A stretch of DNA of 35,407 bases from an uncultured bacterium (lineage in GTDB: Bacteria > Bacteroidota > Bacteroidia > Bacteroidales > Bacteroidaceae). Positions within the stretch are counted from its first letter, which is position 1; each line of letters begins with the position of its first letter. The stretch lies in the NCBI GenBank assembly GCA_905215345.1, contig CAJMPR010000031.1, positions 1 to 35,407 of the forward strand, read 5' to 3'. A program made the position numbers and the translations under genes. The notes under the pieces are model-generated. The model did not search any database. It worked only from the letters and a program-made list of their open reading frames with translations, and was not told the origin of the DNA. Shown one piece after another: positions 8,768-15,578 of the stretch.

Positions 8768-8956
8768 ATGGCAAAGAAAGCAAAAGGAAACAGAGTACAG
8801 GTGATTCTGGAATGCACAGAACACAAAGATAGCGGTATGCCGGGAACTTCTCGTTATATCACAACGAAGAACAGAAAAAATACAACTGAAAGATTGGAAT
8901 TGAAGAAATACAATCCTATTTTGAAGAGAGTAACAGTACACAAGGAAATTAAATAA
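8768..8956 (+). CDS. rpmG: Large ribosomal subunit protein bL33
   Basis: bL33 is a 50S protein near the E site. The 62-residue sequence contains the RVQVILECTEHKDSG start, a SRYITTKNRKNTTERLELKKYNP core and the KRVTVHKEIK tail. Only one cysteine is present, so this is the zinc-free form. An SD-like GAGGAGAATA (8752-8761) ends 6 bp before the ATG, which is uncommon in this phylum. It lies between rpmB and the DUF4295 gene, with 14 bp to the latter. Confidence 0.97.
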   Translation: MAKKAKGNRVQVILECTEHKDSGMPGTSRYITTKNRKNTTERLELKKYNPILKRVTVHKEIK

Positions 8957-8970
8957 TAATAGTATAACCC

Positions 8971-9129
8971 ATGGCAAAGAAAACAGTAGCAAGTTTGCAC
9001 GAAGGTTCTAAAGAAGGTCGTGCTTATACAAAGGTTATCAAAATGGTTAAGTCTCCGAAAACCGGTGCTTATATGTTTGATGAACAAATGGTTCCTAACG
9101 AAAAGGTACAAGACTTTTTCAAGAAATAA
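8971..9129 (+). CDS. DUF4295 family protein, probable Bacteroidota-specific ribosomal protein
   Basis: A 52-residue highly basic protein starting MAKKTVASLHEGSKEGRAY, with a VIKMVKSPKTGAYMFDEQMV core and a FFKK end. It matches the DUF4295 family, which in Bacteroidota almost always follows rpmG. From memory, a small extra 50S protein (named bL38) was reported in a Bacteroidota ribosome structure and may be this family; I cannot confirm that here. Its size, charge and place as last gene of a ribosomal-protein operon, right before a strong terminator, support a structural role in the ribosome. It is short enough to be missed by gene callers. Confidence 0.88.
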   Translation: MAKKTVASLHEGSKEGRAYTKVIKMVKSPKTGAYMFDEQMVPNEKVQDFFKK

Positions 9130-9168
9130 GATAAATACAGTTGCCGTAAGGTGCTGATAACTTATAAA

Positions 9169-9215
9169 ATTCATCCCCTTGTCGATTAATTTGGCAAGGG
9201 GATGAATATTTTATA
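9169..9215 (+). terminator. Intrinsic terminator after the ribosomal-protein cluster
   Basis: A perfect 13-bp stem (ATTCATCCCCTTG at 9169-9181 with its complement at 9195-9207, 13-base loop) is followed by ATTTTAT. It lies 39 bp after the DUF4295 stop codon. Confidence 0.85.
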
Positions 9216-9271
9216 ATATCCATGTTTACATCATGTGGCTCTTCGTTTTTCTAATGTTCTATGTTACGCAG

Positions 9272-9337
9272 CTAAAGTAGCTCTTTAGGAGCGTAGTATT
9301 GACCTTTACGATTGTAGAGTTGACCTTTAGCCTACGC
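9272..9337. repeat. Structured spacer: direct and inverted repeats
   Basis: TTGACCTTTA occurs at 9299-9308 and 9320-9329. Each copy is preceded by GTAG, and the copies are 21 bp apart (two helical turns). They are enclosed by the inverted pair GCGTAG (9291-9296) and CTACGC (9332-9337), and preceded by CTAAAG-N5-CTTTAG (9272-9288). Nothing here looks coding. A protein-binding site or a remnant of a dispersed repeat is possible. Confidence 0.55.
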
Positions 9338-9354
9338 CTCTATCTCATACAAAA

Positions 9355-9430
9355 AGTCTCTGTGTACTTTCAGCGGTGAAATCGTCATTTTCCATTCTTC
9401 CTCTCTGTGTCTTCGTGCCTCCGTGTTCAA
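9355..9430 (-). repeat. Two units of the widespread 'TEARRHRE'-type intergenic repeat
   Basis: CTCTGTGTACTTTCAGCGG (from 9357) and CTCTGTGTCTTCGTGCCTC (from 9403) belong to a purine/pyrimidine-skewed repeat family scattered between genes of many bacteria. On the minus strand it reads as the familiar spurious peptide NTEARRHREEE. The two units are about 46 bp apart. The open frame that covers them on the minus strand (9332-9892) overlaps ftsY and is not a gene. Family recognition is from memory. Confidence 0.6.
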
Positions 9431-9470
9431 ATTAAGTAGCTCTGTTTTTCTTAATTTGTCAGTTTTGTTA

Positions 9471-9478
9471 TATCTTTG
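9471..9478 (+). promoter_or_regulatory. -7 element of the ftsY promoter
   Basis: TATCTTTG is an exact TAnnTTTG match, 31 bp before the ftsY ATG. At the expected distance upstream only a weak TTTC is found (ending at 9450). Confidence 0.6.
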
Positions 9479-9509
9479 TGGCATAATGTATTGTACAAAC
9501 AAGTAAACT

Positions 9510-10469
9510 ATGGGATTTTTTAGTTTTTTCTCCAAAGAAAAGAAGGAAACGTTAGATAAAGGATTATCTAAAACCAAAGAAAGTGTATTCGGCAAGATAG
9601 CTCGTGCAGTAGCCGGGAAGTCGAAAGTAGACGATGAAGTTCTGGATAATCTGGAAGAAGTATTGATTACTTCGGATGTGGGCGTGGAAACTACGTTAAA
9701 GATTATCGGGCGTATTGAAAAACGTGCTGCTGACGAGAAATATATGAATGCGCAAGAGTTAAACATGATTTTGCGCGATGAAATCGCAGCTTTGTTGACT
9801 GAAAACAATTCGGACGACGTAGATGACTTTGAAACACCCATTACAAAGAAGCCATATGTGATTATGGTGGTTGGTGTGAATGGAGTAGGCAAAACTACTA
9901 CAATTGGTAAATTGGCTTATCAGTTTAAGAAAGCCGGAAAATCCGTTTATTTGGGAGCTGCCGATACATTCCGTGCTGCCGCTGTGGAACAGCTAATGAT
10001 ATGGGGCGAACGGGTAGGTGTACCGGTGGTTAAACAGAAAATGGGAGCTGATCCTGCATCTGTGGCATTCGATACATTGAGTTCGGCGGTAGCCAATGAT
10101 GCTGATGTGGTGATTATTGATACAGCAGGACGTCTTCATAATAAGGTAGGTTTGATGAATGAACTTACTAAAATTAAAAATGTAATGAAGAAAGTTGTGC
10201 CTGATGCACCTAATGAAGTATTGCTTGTTTTGGATGGTTCGACTGGACAAAATGCATTTGAACAGGCCAAGCAATTTACGTTGGCTACAGAAGTTACTTC
10301 AATGGCGGTTACCAAGTTGGATGGAACGGCAAAAGGTGGTGTGGTTATTGGTATCTCCGATCAATTCAAGATACCTGTCAGATATATCGGCTTGGGTGAA
10401 GGCATGGAAGATTTGCAAGTATTCCGTAAAAAAGAATTTGTGGATTCGTTGTTCGGAGGGGATGCATGA
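9510..10469 (+). CDS. ftsY: Signal recognition particle receptor FtsY
   Basis: FtsY is the SRP receptor GTPase that docks ribosome-nascent chains at the inner-membrane translocon. At 319 residues it has the N domain and the Ras-like G domain but only a minimal N-terminal region (MGFFSFFSKEKKE, amphipathic) in place of the long acidic A domain of E. coli FtsY. The GTPase motifs are visible: P-loop GVNGVGKTT (about 122-130), DTFRAAA, DTAGRLHN, and TKLDGTAKGG, ending in GLGEGMEDLQVF. Its stop overlaps the rimO start (ATGA), so the two are translationally coupled. The FtsY-specific ending and the lack of an M domain separate it from Ffh. Confidence 0.97.
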   Translation: MGFFSFFSKEKKETLDKGLSKTKESVFGKIARAVAGKSKVDDEVLDNLEEVLITSDVGVETTLKIIGRIEKRAADEKYMNAQELNMILRDEIAALLTENNSDDVDDFETPITKKPYVIMVVGVNGVGKTTTIGKLAYQFKKAGKSVYLGAADTFRAAAVEQLMIWGERVGVPVVKQKMGADPASVAFDTLSSAVANDADVVIIDTAGRLHNKVGLMNELTKIKNVMKKVVPDAPNEVLLVLDGSTGQNAFEQAKQFTLATEVTSMAVTKLDGTAKGGVVIGISDQFKIPVRYIGLGEGMEDLQVFRKKEFVDSLFGGDA

Positions 10470-11764
10470 AACGGAAAACCATTGATATCATAACTTTAGG
10501 TTGTTCTAAAAATTTGGTGGATTCTGAACATCTGATGCGTCAACTGGAAGAAGTTGGCTATGATGTAACTCATGATACCGAATGTCCGAAAGGGCAGATA
10601 GCAGTAATCAATACATGTGGATTTATTGGAGATGCCAAAGAAGAATCAATTAATATGATTCTTGAATTTGCGCAGGCCAAAGAAGAAGGAAAGTTGGAGA
10701 AACTTTATGTGATGGGTTGCTTGTCAGAACGCTATCTCAAAGAACTGGCTGTTGAAATACCGCAAGTGGATAAGTTCTACGGTAAATTCAATTGGAAAGA
10801 GCTGTTACAGGATTTAGGTAAGGCTTACCACGATGAATTCCATATAGAACGTACATTGACTACTCCCAAACACTATGCTTATTTGAAAATTTCAGAAGGA
10901 TGTGACCGTAAGTGTTCTTATTGCGCTATTCCCATCATTACAGGGAGCCATGTTTCGCGTCCGATAGAAGAGATTCTGGATGAAGTAAAGTATCTGGTAG
11001 GACAAGGTGTAAAGGAATTTCAGGTTATAGCACAGGAATTAACCTATTACGGTATAGACCTATATAAAAAGCAGATGCTTCCTGAGCTCATTGAACGAAT
11101 TTCTGAAATTCCGGGTGTGGAATGGATACGCTTACACTATGCTTACCCGGCACATTTCCCTATGGATTTATTTCGTGTAATGCGTGAGCGTCCTAATGTT
11201 TGTAAGTATATGGACATTGCTTTGCAACATATCAGTGATAATATGCTGCAAAAGATGCGCCGCCATGTAACGAAAGCGGAAACATACGAATTGGTAGAAA
11301 AATTCCGTAAAGAAGTACCGGGTATTCATTTGCGTACTACTTTGATGGTTGGTCATCCGGGTGAAACGGAAGCTGATTTTGAGGAACTGAAAGAGTTTGT
11401 TCGGGAGGCCCGTTTCGATAGAATGGGAGCTTTTGCGTATTCCGAGGAAGAAGGAACCTATGCTGCCGCACAATATGAAGACTCGATTCCACAAGAGGTG
11501 AAACAAGCTCGTTTGGATGAGTTGATGTCAATTCAGCAAGGAATTTCTGCAGAATTGAGTGCTGCCAAAGTCGGTAAGCAGATGAGGGTAATTATTGACC
11601 GTCTGGAAGGTGATTATTATATAGGCCGTACAGAATTTGATTCTCCTGAAGTTGATCCTGAAGTATTGATTGAATGTGGAGATAAAAAATTGAATATAGG
11701 TAACTTTTACCAGGTAGAGATAATAAATTCCGATGATTTCGACCTTTTTGGACGAATTATTTAA
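10466..11764 (+). CDS. rimO: Ribosomal protein uS12 methylthiotransferase RimO
   Basis: RimO is a radical-SAM enzyme that adds a methylthio group to the conserved Asp (Asp89 in E. coli) of ribosomal protein uS12, using two [4Fe-4S] clusters. The 432 residues show the N-terminal MTTase domain with C13, C51 and C85 (LGCSKN, NTCGF, MGCLSER), the radical-SAM cysteines in CDRKCSYC (146-153), and a C-terminal TRAM domain (about 365-430). The motif SEGCDRKCSYCAIP and the length indicate RimO rather than MiaB. It overlaps ftsY by 4 bp. Confidence 0.96.
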   Translation: MKRKTIDIITLGCSKNLVDSEHLMRQLEEVGYDVTHDTECPKGQIAVINTCGFIGDAKEESINMILEFAQAKEEGKLEKLYVMGCLSERYLKELAVEIPQVDKFYGKFNWKELLQDLGKAYHDEFHIERTLTTPKHYAYLKISEGCDRKCSYCAIPIITGSHVSRPIEEILDEVKYLVGQGVKEFQVIAQELTYYGIDLYKKQMLPELIERISEIPGVEWIRLHYAYPAHFPMDLFRVMRERPNVCKYMDIALQHISDNMLQKMRRHVTKAETYELVEKFRKEVPGIHLRTTLMVGHPGETEADFEELKEFVREARFDRMGAFAYSEEEGTYAAAQYEDSIPQEVKQARLDELMSIQQGISAELSAAKVGKQMRVIIDRLEGDYYIGRTEFDSPEVDPEVLIECGDKKLNIGNFYQVEIINSDDFDLFGRII

Positions 11765-11844
11765 AGATTTTTCCCAGACTTCTTGTATATATGGAGAAGA
11801 TTTGCTAATATAGCACCGTAGTTCACAATTTTAAAGCTTGAATT

Positions 11845-12117
11845 TTGAATAACAAAGAATTTACTTCTGAATTATCACGGAGATTAGGGTATACTTTAAA
11901 GGATACATCTGAACTGATAACATCCTTACTGTCGGATATGACACGGCAATTAGAGGATGAAAACATAATTTCCGTACAAGGATTTGGAACATTCGAGGTA
12001 AAAAAGAAAGCAGAACGTATATCTGTGAATCCAACAACCAAACAGCGTATGTTGGTGCCCCCTAAATTGGTATTGACGTATAAGCCCAGTACACTATTAA
12101 AAGATAAGTTTAAGTAA
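11845..12117 (+). CDS. HU/IHF-like DNA-binding protein, TTG start
   Basis: A 90-residue DNABII-family protein: two N-terminal helices (FTSELSRRLGYTLKDTSELITSLL), the turn VQGFGTFEVKKK, a beta-arm region (VNPTTKQRMLVPPKLVLTYKP) and a short C-terminal helix (LLKDKF). HU-family proteins bend and compact DNA as dimers. No ATG lies near the expected N terminus, and an in-frame TGA at 11839-11841 closes the frame, so the TTG at 11845 is the only sensible start. The arm is more diverged than in canonical HU, and the usual arm-tip RNP motif is not seen. It lies 80 bp after rimO and 26 bp before a second HU-like gene, with which it may form heterodimers (inference). Confidence 0.87.
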   Translation: MNNKEFTSELSRRLGYTLKDTSELITSLLSDMTRQLEDENIISVQGFGTFEVKKKAERISVNPTTKQRMLVPPKLVLTYKPSTLLKDKFK

Positions 12118-12143
12118 TTTTTCTTTTGAAATTCTCCCTTATT

Positions 12144-13334
12144 ATGAATGAGAAACTGAACATACAGGACTTGGTGGATATGCTTGCTGAAAAGCATGGC
12201 ATGAGCAAGAAGAATGCCGATAGTTTTGTGAAGGAATTCTTCCAACTGATCGAAGAGGCATTAGAAAAAGACAAGTATGTTAAGGTAAAGGGATTGGGTA
12301 CTTTTAAACTGATTGATGTAGAAAGTCGTGAAAGCGTCAACGTTAATACGGGAGAAAGATTTGAAATACAAGGTCATACTAAAGTTTCATTTGCTCCCGA
12401 ACCTACCTTGAAAGATATTATCAATAAGCCTTTTGCACATTTTGAAACGGTGGTTTTAAATGATAATACAGTACTGGAAGATACTCCGGTGGATAGTGAA
12501 AACGATGATGATGACGAACAGGAAACGAAAGCCTCGGAACAACAAGAAACTGAAACTAACGAACAGTCCGTTGAGAATATTGAGGCAGTTGTTAAAGCTC
12601 CGGCAGAAATAATAGCTGAAGTACCTGATATTCCATCTGCCGCTTCCGAAGAAAAAGCAGAAGCTATAGAAGAAATGCCTGTTATTCCTGTGCAAAAGGA
12701 GGAAATAGAAGAGATAATTGAAGAAAAAGTGGGGGAGGAAGTACCTGCGGCTGCAACGACAGATTCTTCCACGATGAAATATTTTATCGGTATTGTAGTG
12801 TTTGTAGTAGTGTTATGTGTAGGGGCTGTTGCTTATTTATATTCTCCTGATTGGTTTGAACAGTTTACTTCTAAACCGCCAACCGAAGAGATTGTTGATG
12901 CAAAAGCTGATAAACCGGCAGATAAAACAATCATTACAGATAGTATTGTTACCAAAGATACGGTACAAGTAGCTCGTGTTGATACCGTAAGGGAAGCTTT
13001 AGCCAATTCTTCCAAGTCGGATAAGGCTTCGAAAGAAACCCCGGAGAATACTGTACGGGAGCAGGCTGTTTCGGCTTCAATAGCCAGTAAAGAGCAGAAA
13101 AAGACCGTTGCAACTCCGTTTAAACCTGATTCTGTGGGATATACTATTGTTGGGACAGAGGCTACCTATACTATACAGGAAGGTGAAACATTGACCAGAG
13201 TTGCCCTCCGTTTTTATGGAACAAAAGCTTTGTGGCCGTATATAGTGAAGCATAATCCCGGAGTTATCAAGAATCCGGATAATGTGCCATATGGTACGAC
13301 AATAAAAATACCGAAATTAGTAAAGAAGCAGTAA
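12144..13334 (+). CDS. HU-like domain fused to a membrane helix and a LysM domain
   Basis: A 396-residue fusion. Residues 1-95 form an HU/IHF-like domain (LNIQDLVDMLAEKHGMSKKN, VKGLGTFKLIDVESRESVNV). Residues 110-205 are a strongly acidic linker rich in Glu, Asp, Gln and Ala. Residues 212-234 are a transmembrane helix (YFIGIVVFVVVLCVGAVAYLY). A Lys/Thr/Ser-rich linker follows, and residues 340-392 form a LysM domain (YTIQEGETLTRVALRFYGTK...YGTTIKIPKL) that would bind peptidoglycan glycan chains. The predicted topology is DNA-binding part in the cytoplasm and LysM in the periplasm. I start at ATG 12144; an upstream TTG at 12126 adds six residues without homology. The arrangement suggests a link between nucleoid and cell wall, which is inference only. 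Confidence 0.87.
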   Translation: MNEKLNIQDLVDMLAEKHGMSKKNADSFVKEFFQLIEEALEKDKYVKVKGLGTFKLIDVESRESVNVNTGERFEIQGHTKVSFAPEPTLKDIINKPFAHFETVVLNDNTVLEDTPVDSENDDDDEQETKASEQQETETNEQSVENIEAVVKAPAEIIAEVPDIPSAASEEKAEAIEEMPVIPVQKEEIEEIIEEKVGEEVPAAATTDSSTMKYFIGIVVFVVVLCVGAVAYLYSPDWFEQFTSKPPTEEIVDAKADKPADKTIITDSIVTKDTVQVARVDTVREALANSSKSDKASKETPENTVREQAVSASIASKEQKKTVATPFKPDSVGYTIVGTEATYTIQEGETLTRVALRFYGTKALWPYIVKHNPGVIKNPDNVPYGTTIKIPKLVKKQ

Positions 13335-13355
13335 AAAATTACTGCTTCTTTTTTT
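13323..13355 (+). terminator. Intrinsic terminator overlapping the HU-LysM stop codon
   Basis: AAGAAGCAGTAA (13323-13334) pairs perfectly with 13339-13350 across a 4-A loop and runs into seven T residues. The left arm includes the stop codon itself, so termination is built into the end of the gene. Confidence 0.93.
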
Positions 13356-13423
13356 GCTAAATACTAAACTCTATGAAAGTAGTTTAATCTAAAGGTTTAG
13401 CATCGTTTTTTAATAAAAATTAG

Positions 13424-13454
13424 TTGGTATGGTTAATTTATTCCCGTACTTTTG
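13424..13454 (+). promoter_or_regulatory. Promoter of moxR
   Basis: TTGG (13424-13427) and TACTTTTG (13447-13454) are spaced by 19 bp, a close match to the Bacteroides consensus. The leader to the moxR ATG is about 65 bp and contains AACCGGA twice, 11 bp apart (13471 and 13482). Confidence 0.65.
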
Positions 13455-13525
13455 GGAGCGAAAAATAAATAACCGGAATGAAACCGGACAAACGAAGAAT
13501 TTAAACATTAAAAATACATTGATTT

Positions 13526-14521
13526 ATGGCTGAAACAATTGATATCCGCGAACTGAATGAGCGGATTGAAAGACAAAGCGCTTTCGTTACCAATCTTTCT
13601 ACAGGCATGGACCAGGTTATTGTTGGACAAAAACACCTGGTAGAGTCGTTGTTAATTGGTTTGCTGTCCGATGGACACGTATTGTTGGAAGGTGTGCCCG
13701 GTTTGGCAAAGACCTTGGCTATTAAGACCCTGGCTTCATTGATTGATGCGCAGTACAGCCGCATCCAGTTTACGCCTGACTTATTGCCTGCCGACGTTAT
13801 CGGTACAATGGTTTACAGTCAGAAAGATGAAACTTTCCAGGTTAAGAAAGGTCCCGTATTCGCAAACTTTGTATTGGCAGATGAAATCAACCGTGCTCCG
13901 GCAAAAGTACAGAGTGCCTTGTTGGAAGCTATGCAGGAGCGTCAGGTGACTATCGGTAAGGAAACGTTTAAATTGCCGGAACCTTTCTTGGTACTTGCTA
14001 CACAAAATCCCATCGAACAAGAGGGTACTTATCCGTTGCCCGAAGCGCAGGTAGACCGTTTCATGTTGAAGGTTGTTATAGATTATCCTAAATTGGAAGA
14101 GGAGAAACTGATTATCCGTCAGAATATCAATGGCGAACAATTCAATGTGAAACCTATTTTAAAGGCCAGTGAGATTATCGAAGCCCGTAAAGTCGTTCGT
14201 CAGGTTTATCTGGATGAAAAGATTGAAAAATATATTGTAGACATTGTATTCGCTACCCGTTATCCGGAGAAATATGATTTGAAAGAACTGAAAGACCTGA
14301 TTGGCTTTGGTGGTTCGCCCCGTGCTTCTATCAATTTGGCATTGGCTGCCCGTAGTTATGCTTTCATCAAGCGTCGTGGTTACGTTATTCCTGAAGATGT
14401 ACGTGCCGTTGCACACGATGTATTGCGCCACCGTATCGGTCTGACTTATGAAGCCGAAGCCAGCAATGTGACTTCAGATGAAATCGTCAGCAAGATATTG
14501 AATAAGGTTGAAGTGCCTTGA
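13526..14521 (+). CDS. moxR: MoxR-family AAA+ ATPase
   Basis: MoxR ATPases are cytoplasmic AAA+ proteins thought to act as chaperones that activate or assemble VWA-domain partners encoded next to them. The 331 residues contain Walker A GVPGLAKT (56-63), Walker B LADEINRA (about 119), sensor 1 ATQNPIEQEGTYPLPEAQ with an arginine-finger region (VDRF), and the C-terminal lid with GFGGSPRA. It heads the Bat region but has its own promoter, and 180 bp of promoter-like sequence separate it from the DUF58 gene. It may therefore be expressed partly independently. Confidence 0.95.
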   Translation: MAETIDIRELNERIERQSAFVTNLSTGMDQVIVGQKHLVESLLIGLLSDGHVLLEGVPGLAKTLAIKTLASLIDAQYSRIQFTPDLLPADVIGTMVYSQKDETFQVKKGPVFANFVLADEINRAPAKVQSALLEAMQERQVTIGKETFKLPEPFLVLATQNPIEQEGTYPLPEAQVDRFMLKVVIDYPKLEEEKLIIRQNINGEQFNVKPILKASEIIEARKVVRQVYLDEKIEKYIVDIVFATRYPEKYDLKELKDLIGFGGSPRASINLALAARSYAFIKRRGYVIPEDVRAVAHDVLRHRIGLTYEAEASNVTSDEIVSKILNKVEVP

Positions 14522-14576
14522 TGTAAATAAATATCGTCATATTGAGGCGGTATTTCAAGGAAGCTTTAGCTTTTCT

Positions 14577-14669
14577 ACTAAATTAGGAGGAAAGATTTAC
14601 TAAATCTTTGCCGATGTTTTAGTAAAAAAGGAAGGGTAATTTACTAAAGTACTTTGCGCATATAGTAAA
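14577..14669. promoter_or_regulatory. Cluster of TTTACTAAA-type palindromes at a probable bat promoter
   Basis: The 180-bp spacer before the DUF58 gene holds ACTAAA at 14577-14582, the perfect 19-bp palindrome AAAGATTTACTAAATCTTT (14591-14609), TTTTAGTAAAA (14617-14627), TTTACTAAA (14640-14648) and TAGTAAA (14663-14669). A -7-like TACTTTG (14650-14656) lies between the last two. Repeated symmetrical half-sites around a promoter look like operators for a dimeric regulator. The regulator is unknown, and in such AT-rich DNA part of the pattern could be chance. Confidence 0.5.
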
Positions 14670-14701
14670 TACTTGTTTATTAAATATTTACGTATTACTG
14701 A

Positions 14702-15571
14702 ATGGAAACTACTGATTTGTTAAAAAAAGTCCGTCAAATTGAGATTAAGACTCGCGGATTATCCAATAATATCTTTGCCGGTCAATACCATTCGGCTTTT
14801 AAAGGTAGGGGTATGGCATTTTCCGAGGTACGCGAATATCAGTTTGGCGATGATATACGTGATATCGACTGGAATGTTACTGCACGTTTCAACAAACCTT
14901 TTGTGAAGGTGTTTGAAGAAGAGCGTGAGTTGACTGTGATGTTGCTGGTGGATGTTTCCGGTAGTTTGGAGTTTGGTACGGTAAAGCAGATGAAGAAAGA
15001 CATGGTAACGGAGATTGCTGCTACGTTAGCTTTTTCGGCCATTCAGAATAATGATAAGATTGGCGTCATCTTCTTTTCAGACCGGATTGAGAAGTTCATT
15101 CCTCCTAAAAAAGGACGTAAGCATATACTTTACATTATTCGTGAGTTGATAGATTTCCACCCTGAAAGTCGTCGTACGAATATCCGGCTTAGTTTGGAAT
15201 ACTTGACGAATGTTATGAAACGTAGGTGTACTGCTTTTATGTTGTCCGACTTTATCGACCAGGAGAATTTCAAGAATGCCATGACCATTGCCAACCGTAA
15301 GCATGATGTTGTTGCAATTCAGGTATATGACCGACGTGTTGAAGACTTGCCTGCCATAGGTATGATGAAGATTAAAGATGCTGAAACGGGACATGAGCAG
15401 TGGATTGATACTTCTTCTCGTGCTGTGCGCCGGGCTCATCATGATTGGTGGGTGAACAAGCAAACGGAGTTGAATGAAACGTTTACTAAAAGCAATGTTG
15501 ATAATGTGTCGGTACGTACCGACCAGGATTATGTAAAAGCATTGATGAATTTGTTTGCGAAACGAAATTAA
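14702..15571 (+). CDS. DUF58 family protein (VWA-like) of the Bat operon
   Basis: A 289-residue DUF58 protein, a soluble family found beside moxR whose core folds like a von Willebrand A domain. The family signature REYQFGDDIRDIDWN (44-58) and the MIDAS-like DVSGSL (84-89) are present. Near the C terminus lies a SDFID motif corresponding to the second metal-site strand. There is no signal peptide or membrane helix, so it should act in the cytoplasm or at the inner face of the membrane with MoxR. Its stop lies 7 bp before the next start. It probably begins the main bat transcript. Confidence 0.92.
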   Translation: METTDLLKKVRQIEIKTRGLSNNIFAGQYHSAFKGRGMAFSEVREYQFGDDIRDIDWNVTARFNKPFVKVFEEERELTVMLLVDVSGSLEFGTVKQMKKDMVTEIAATLAFSAIQNNDKIGVIFFSDRIEKFIPPKKGRKHILYIIRELIDFHPESRRTNIRLSLEYLTNVMKRRCTAFMLSDFIDQENFKNAMTIANRKHDVVAIQVYDRRVEDLPAIGMMKIKDAETGHEQWIDTSSRAVRRAHHDWWVNKQTELNETFTKSNVDNVSVRTDQDYVKALMNLFAKRN

Positions 15572-15578
15572 TCGGAAA

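Noticed and set aside
9332..9892. 186-codon minus-strand frame over the ftsY start
   Set aside because: It overlaps ftsY and its C-terminal part is the known spurious repeat peptide TEARRHRE.
13323..13360. Palindrome as a protein-binding site near moxR
   Set aside because: Its 12-bp stem followed by T residues is fully explained as an intrinsic terminator.
13471..13488. AACCGGA direct repeat in the moxR leader
   Set aside because: Two 7-bp copies only; within chance expectation without comparative support.
13479..13505. Eight-codon leader peptide (MKPDKRRI) before moxR
   Set aside because: Too short, with no attenuator structure and no amino-acid bias tied to a regulation scheme.
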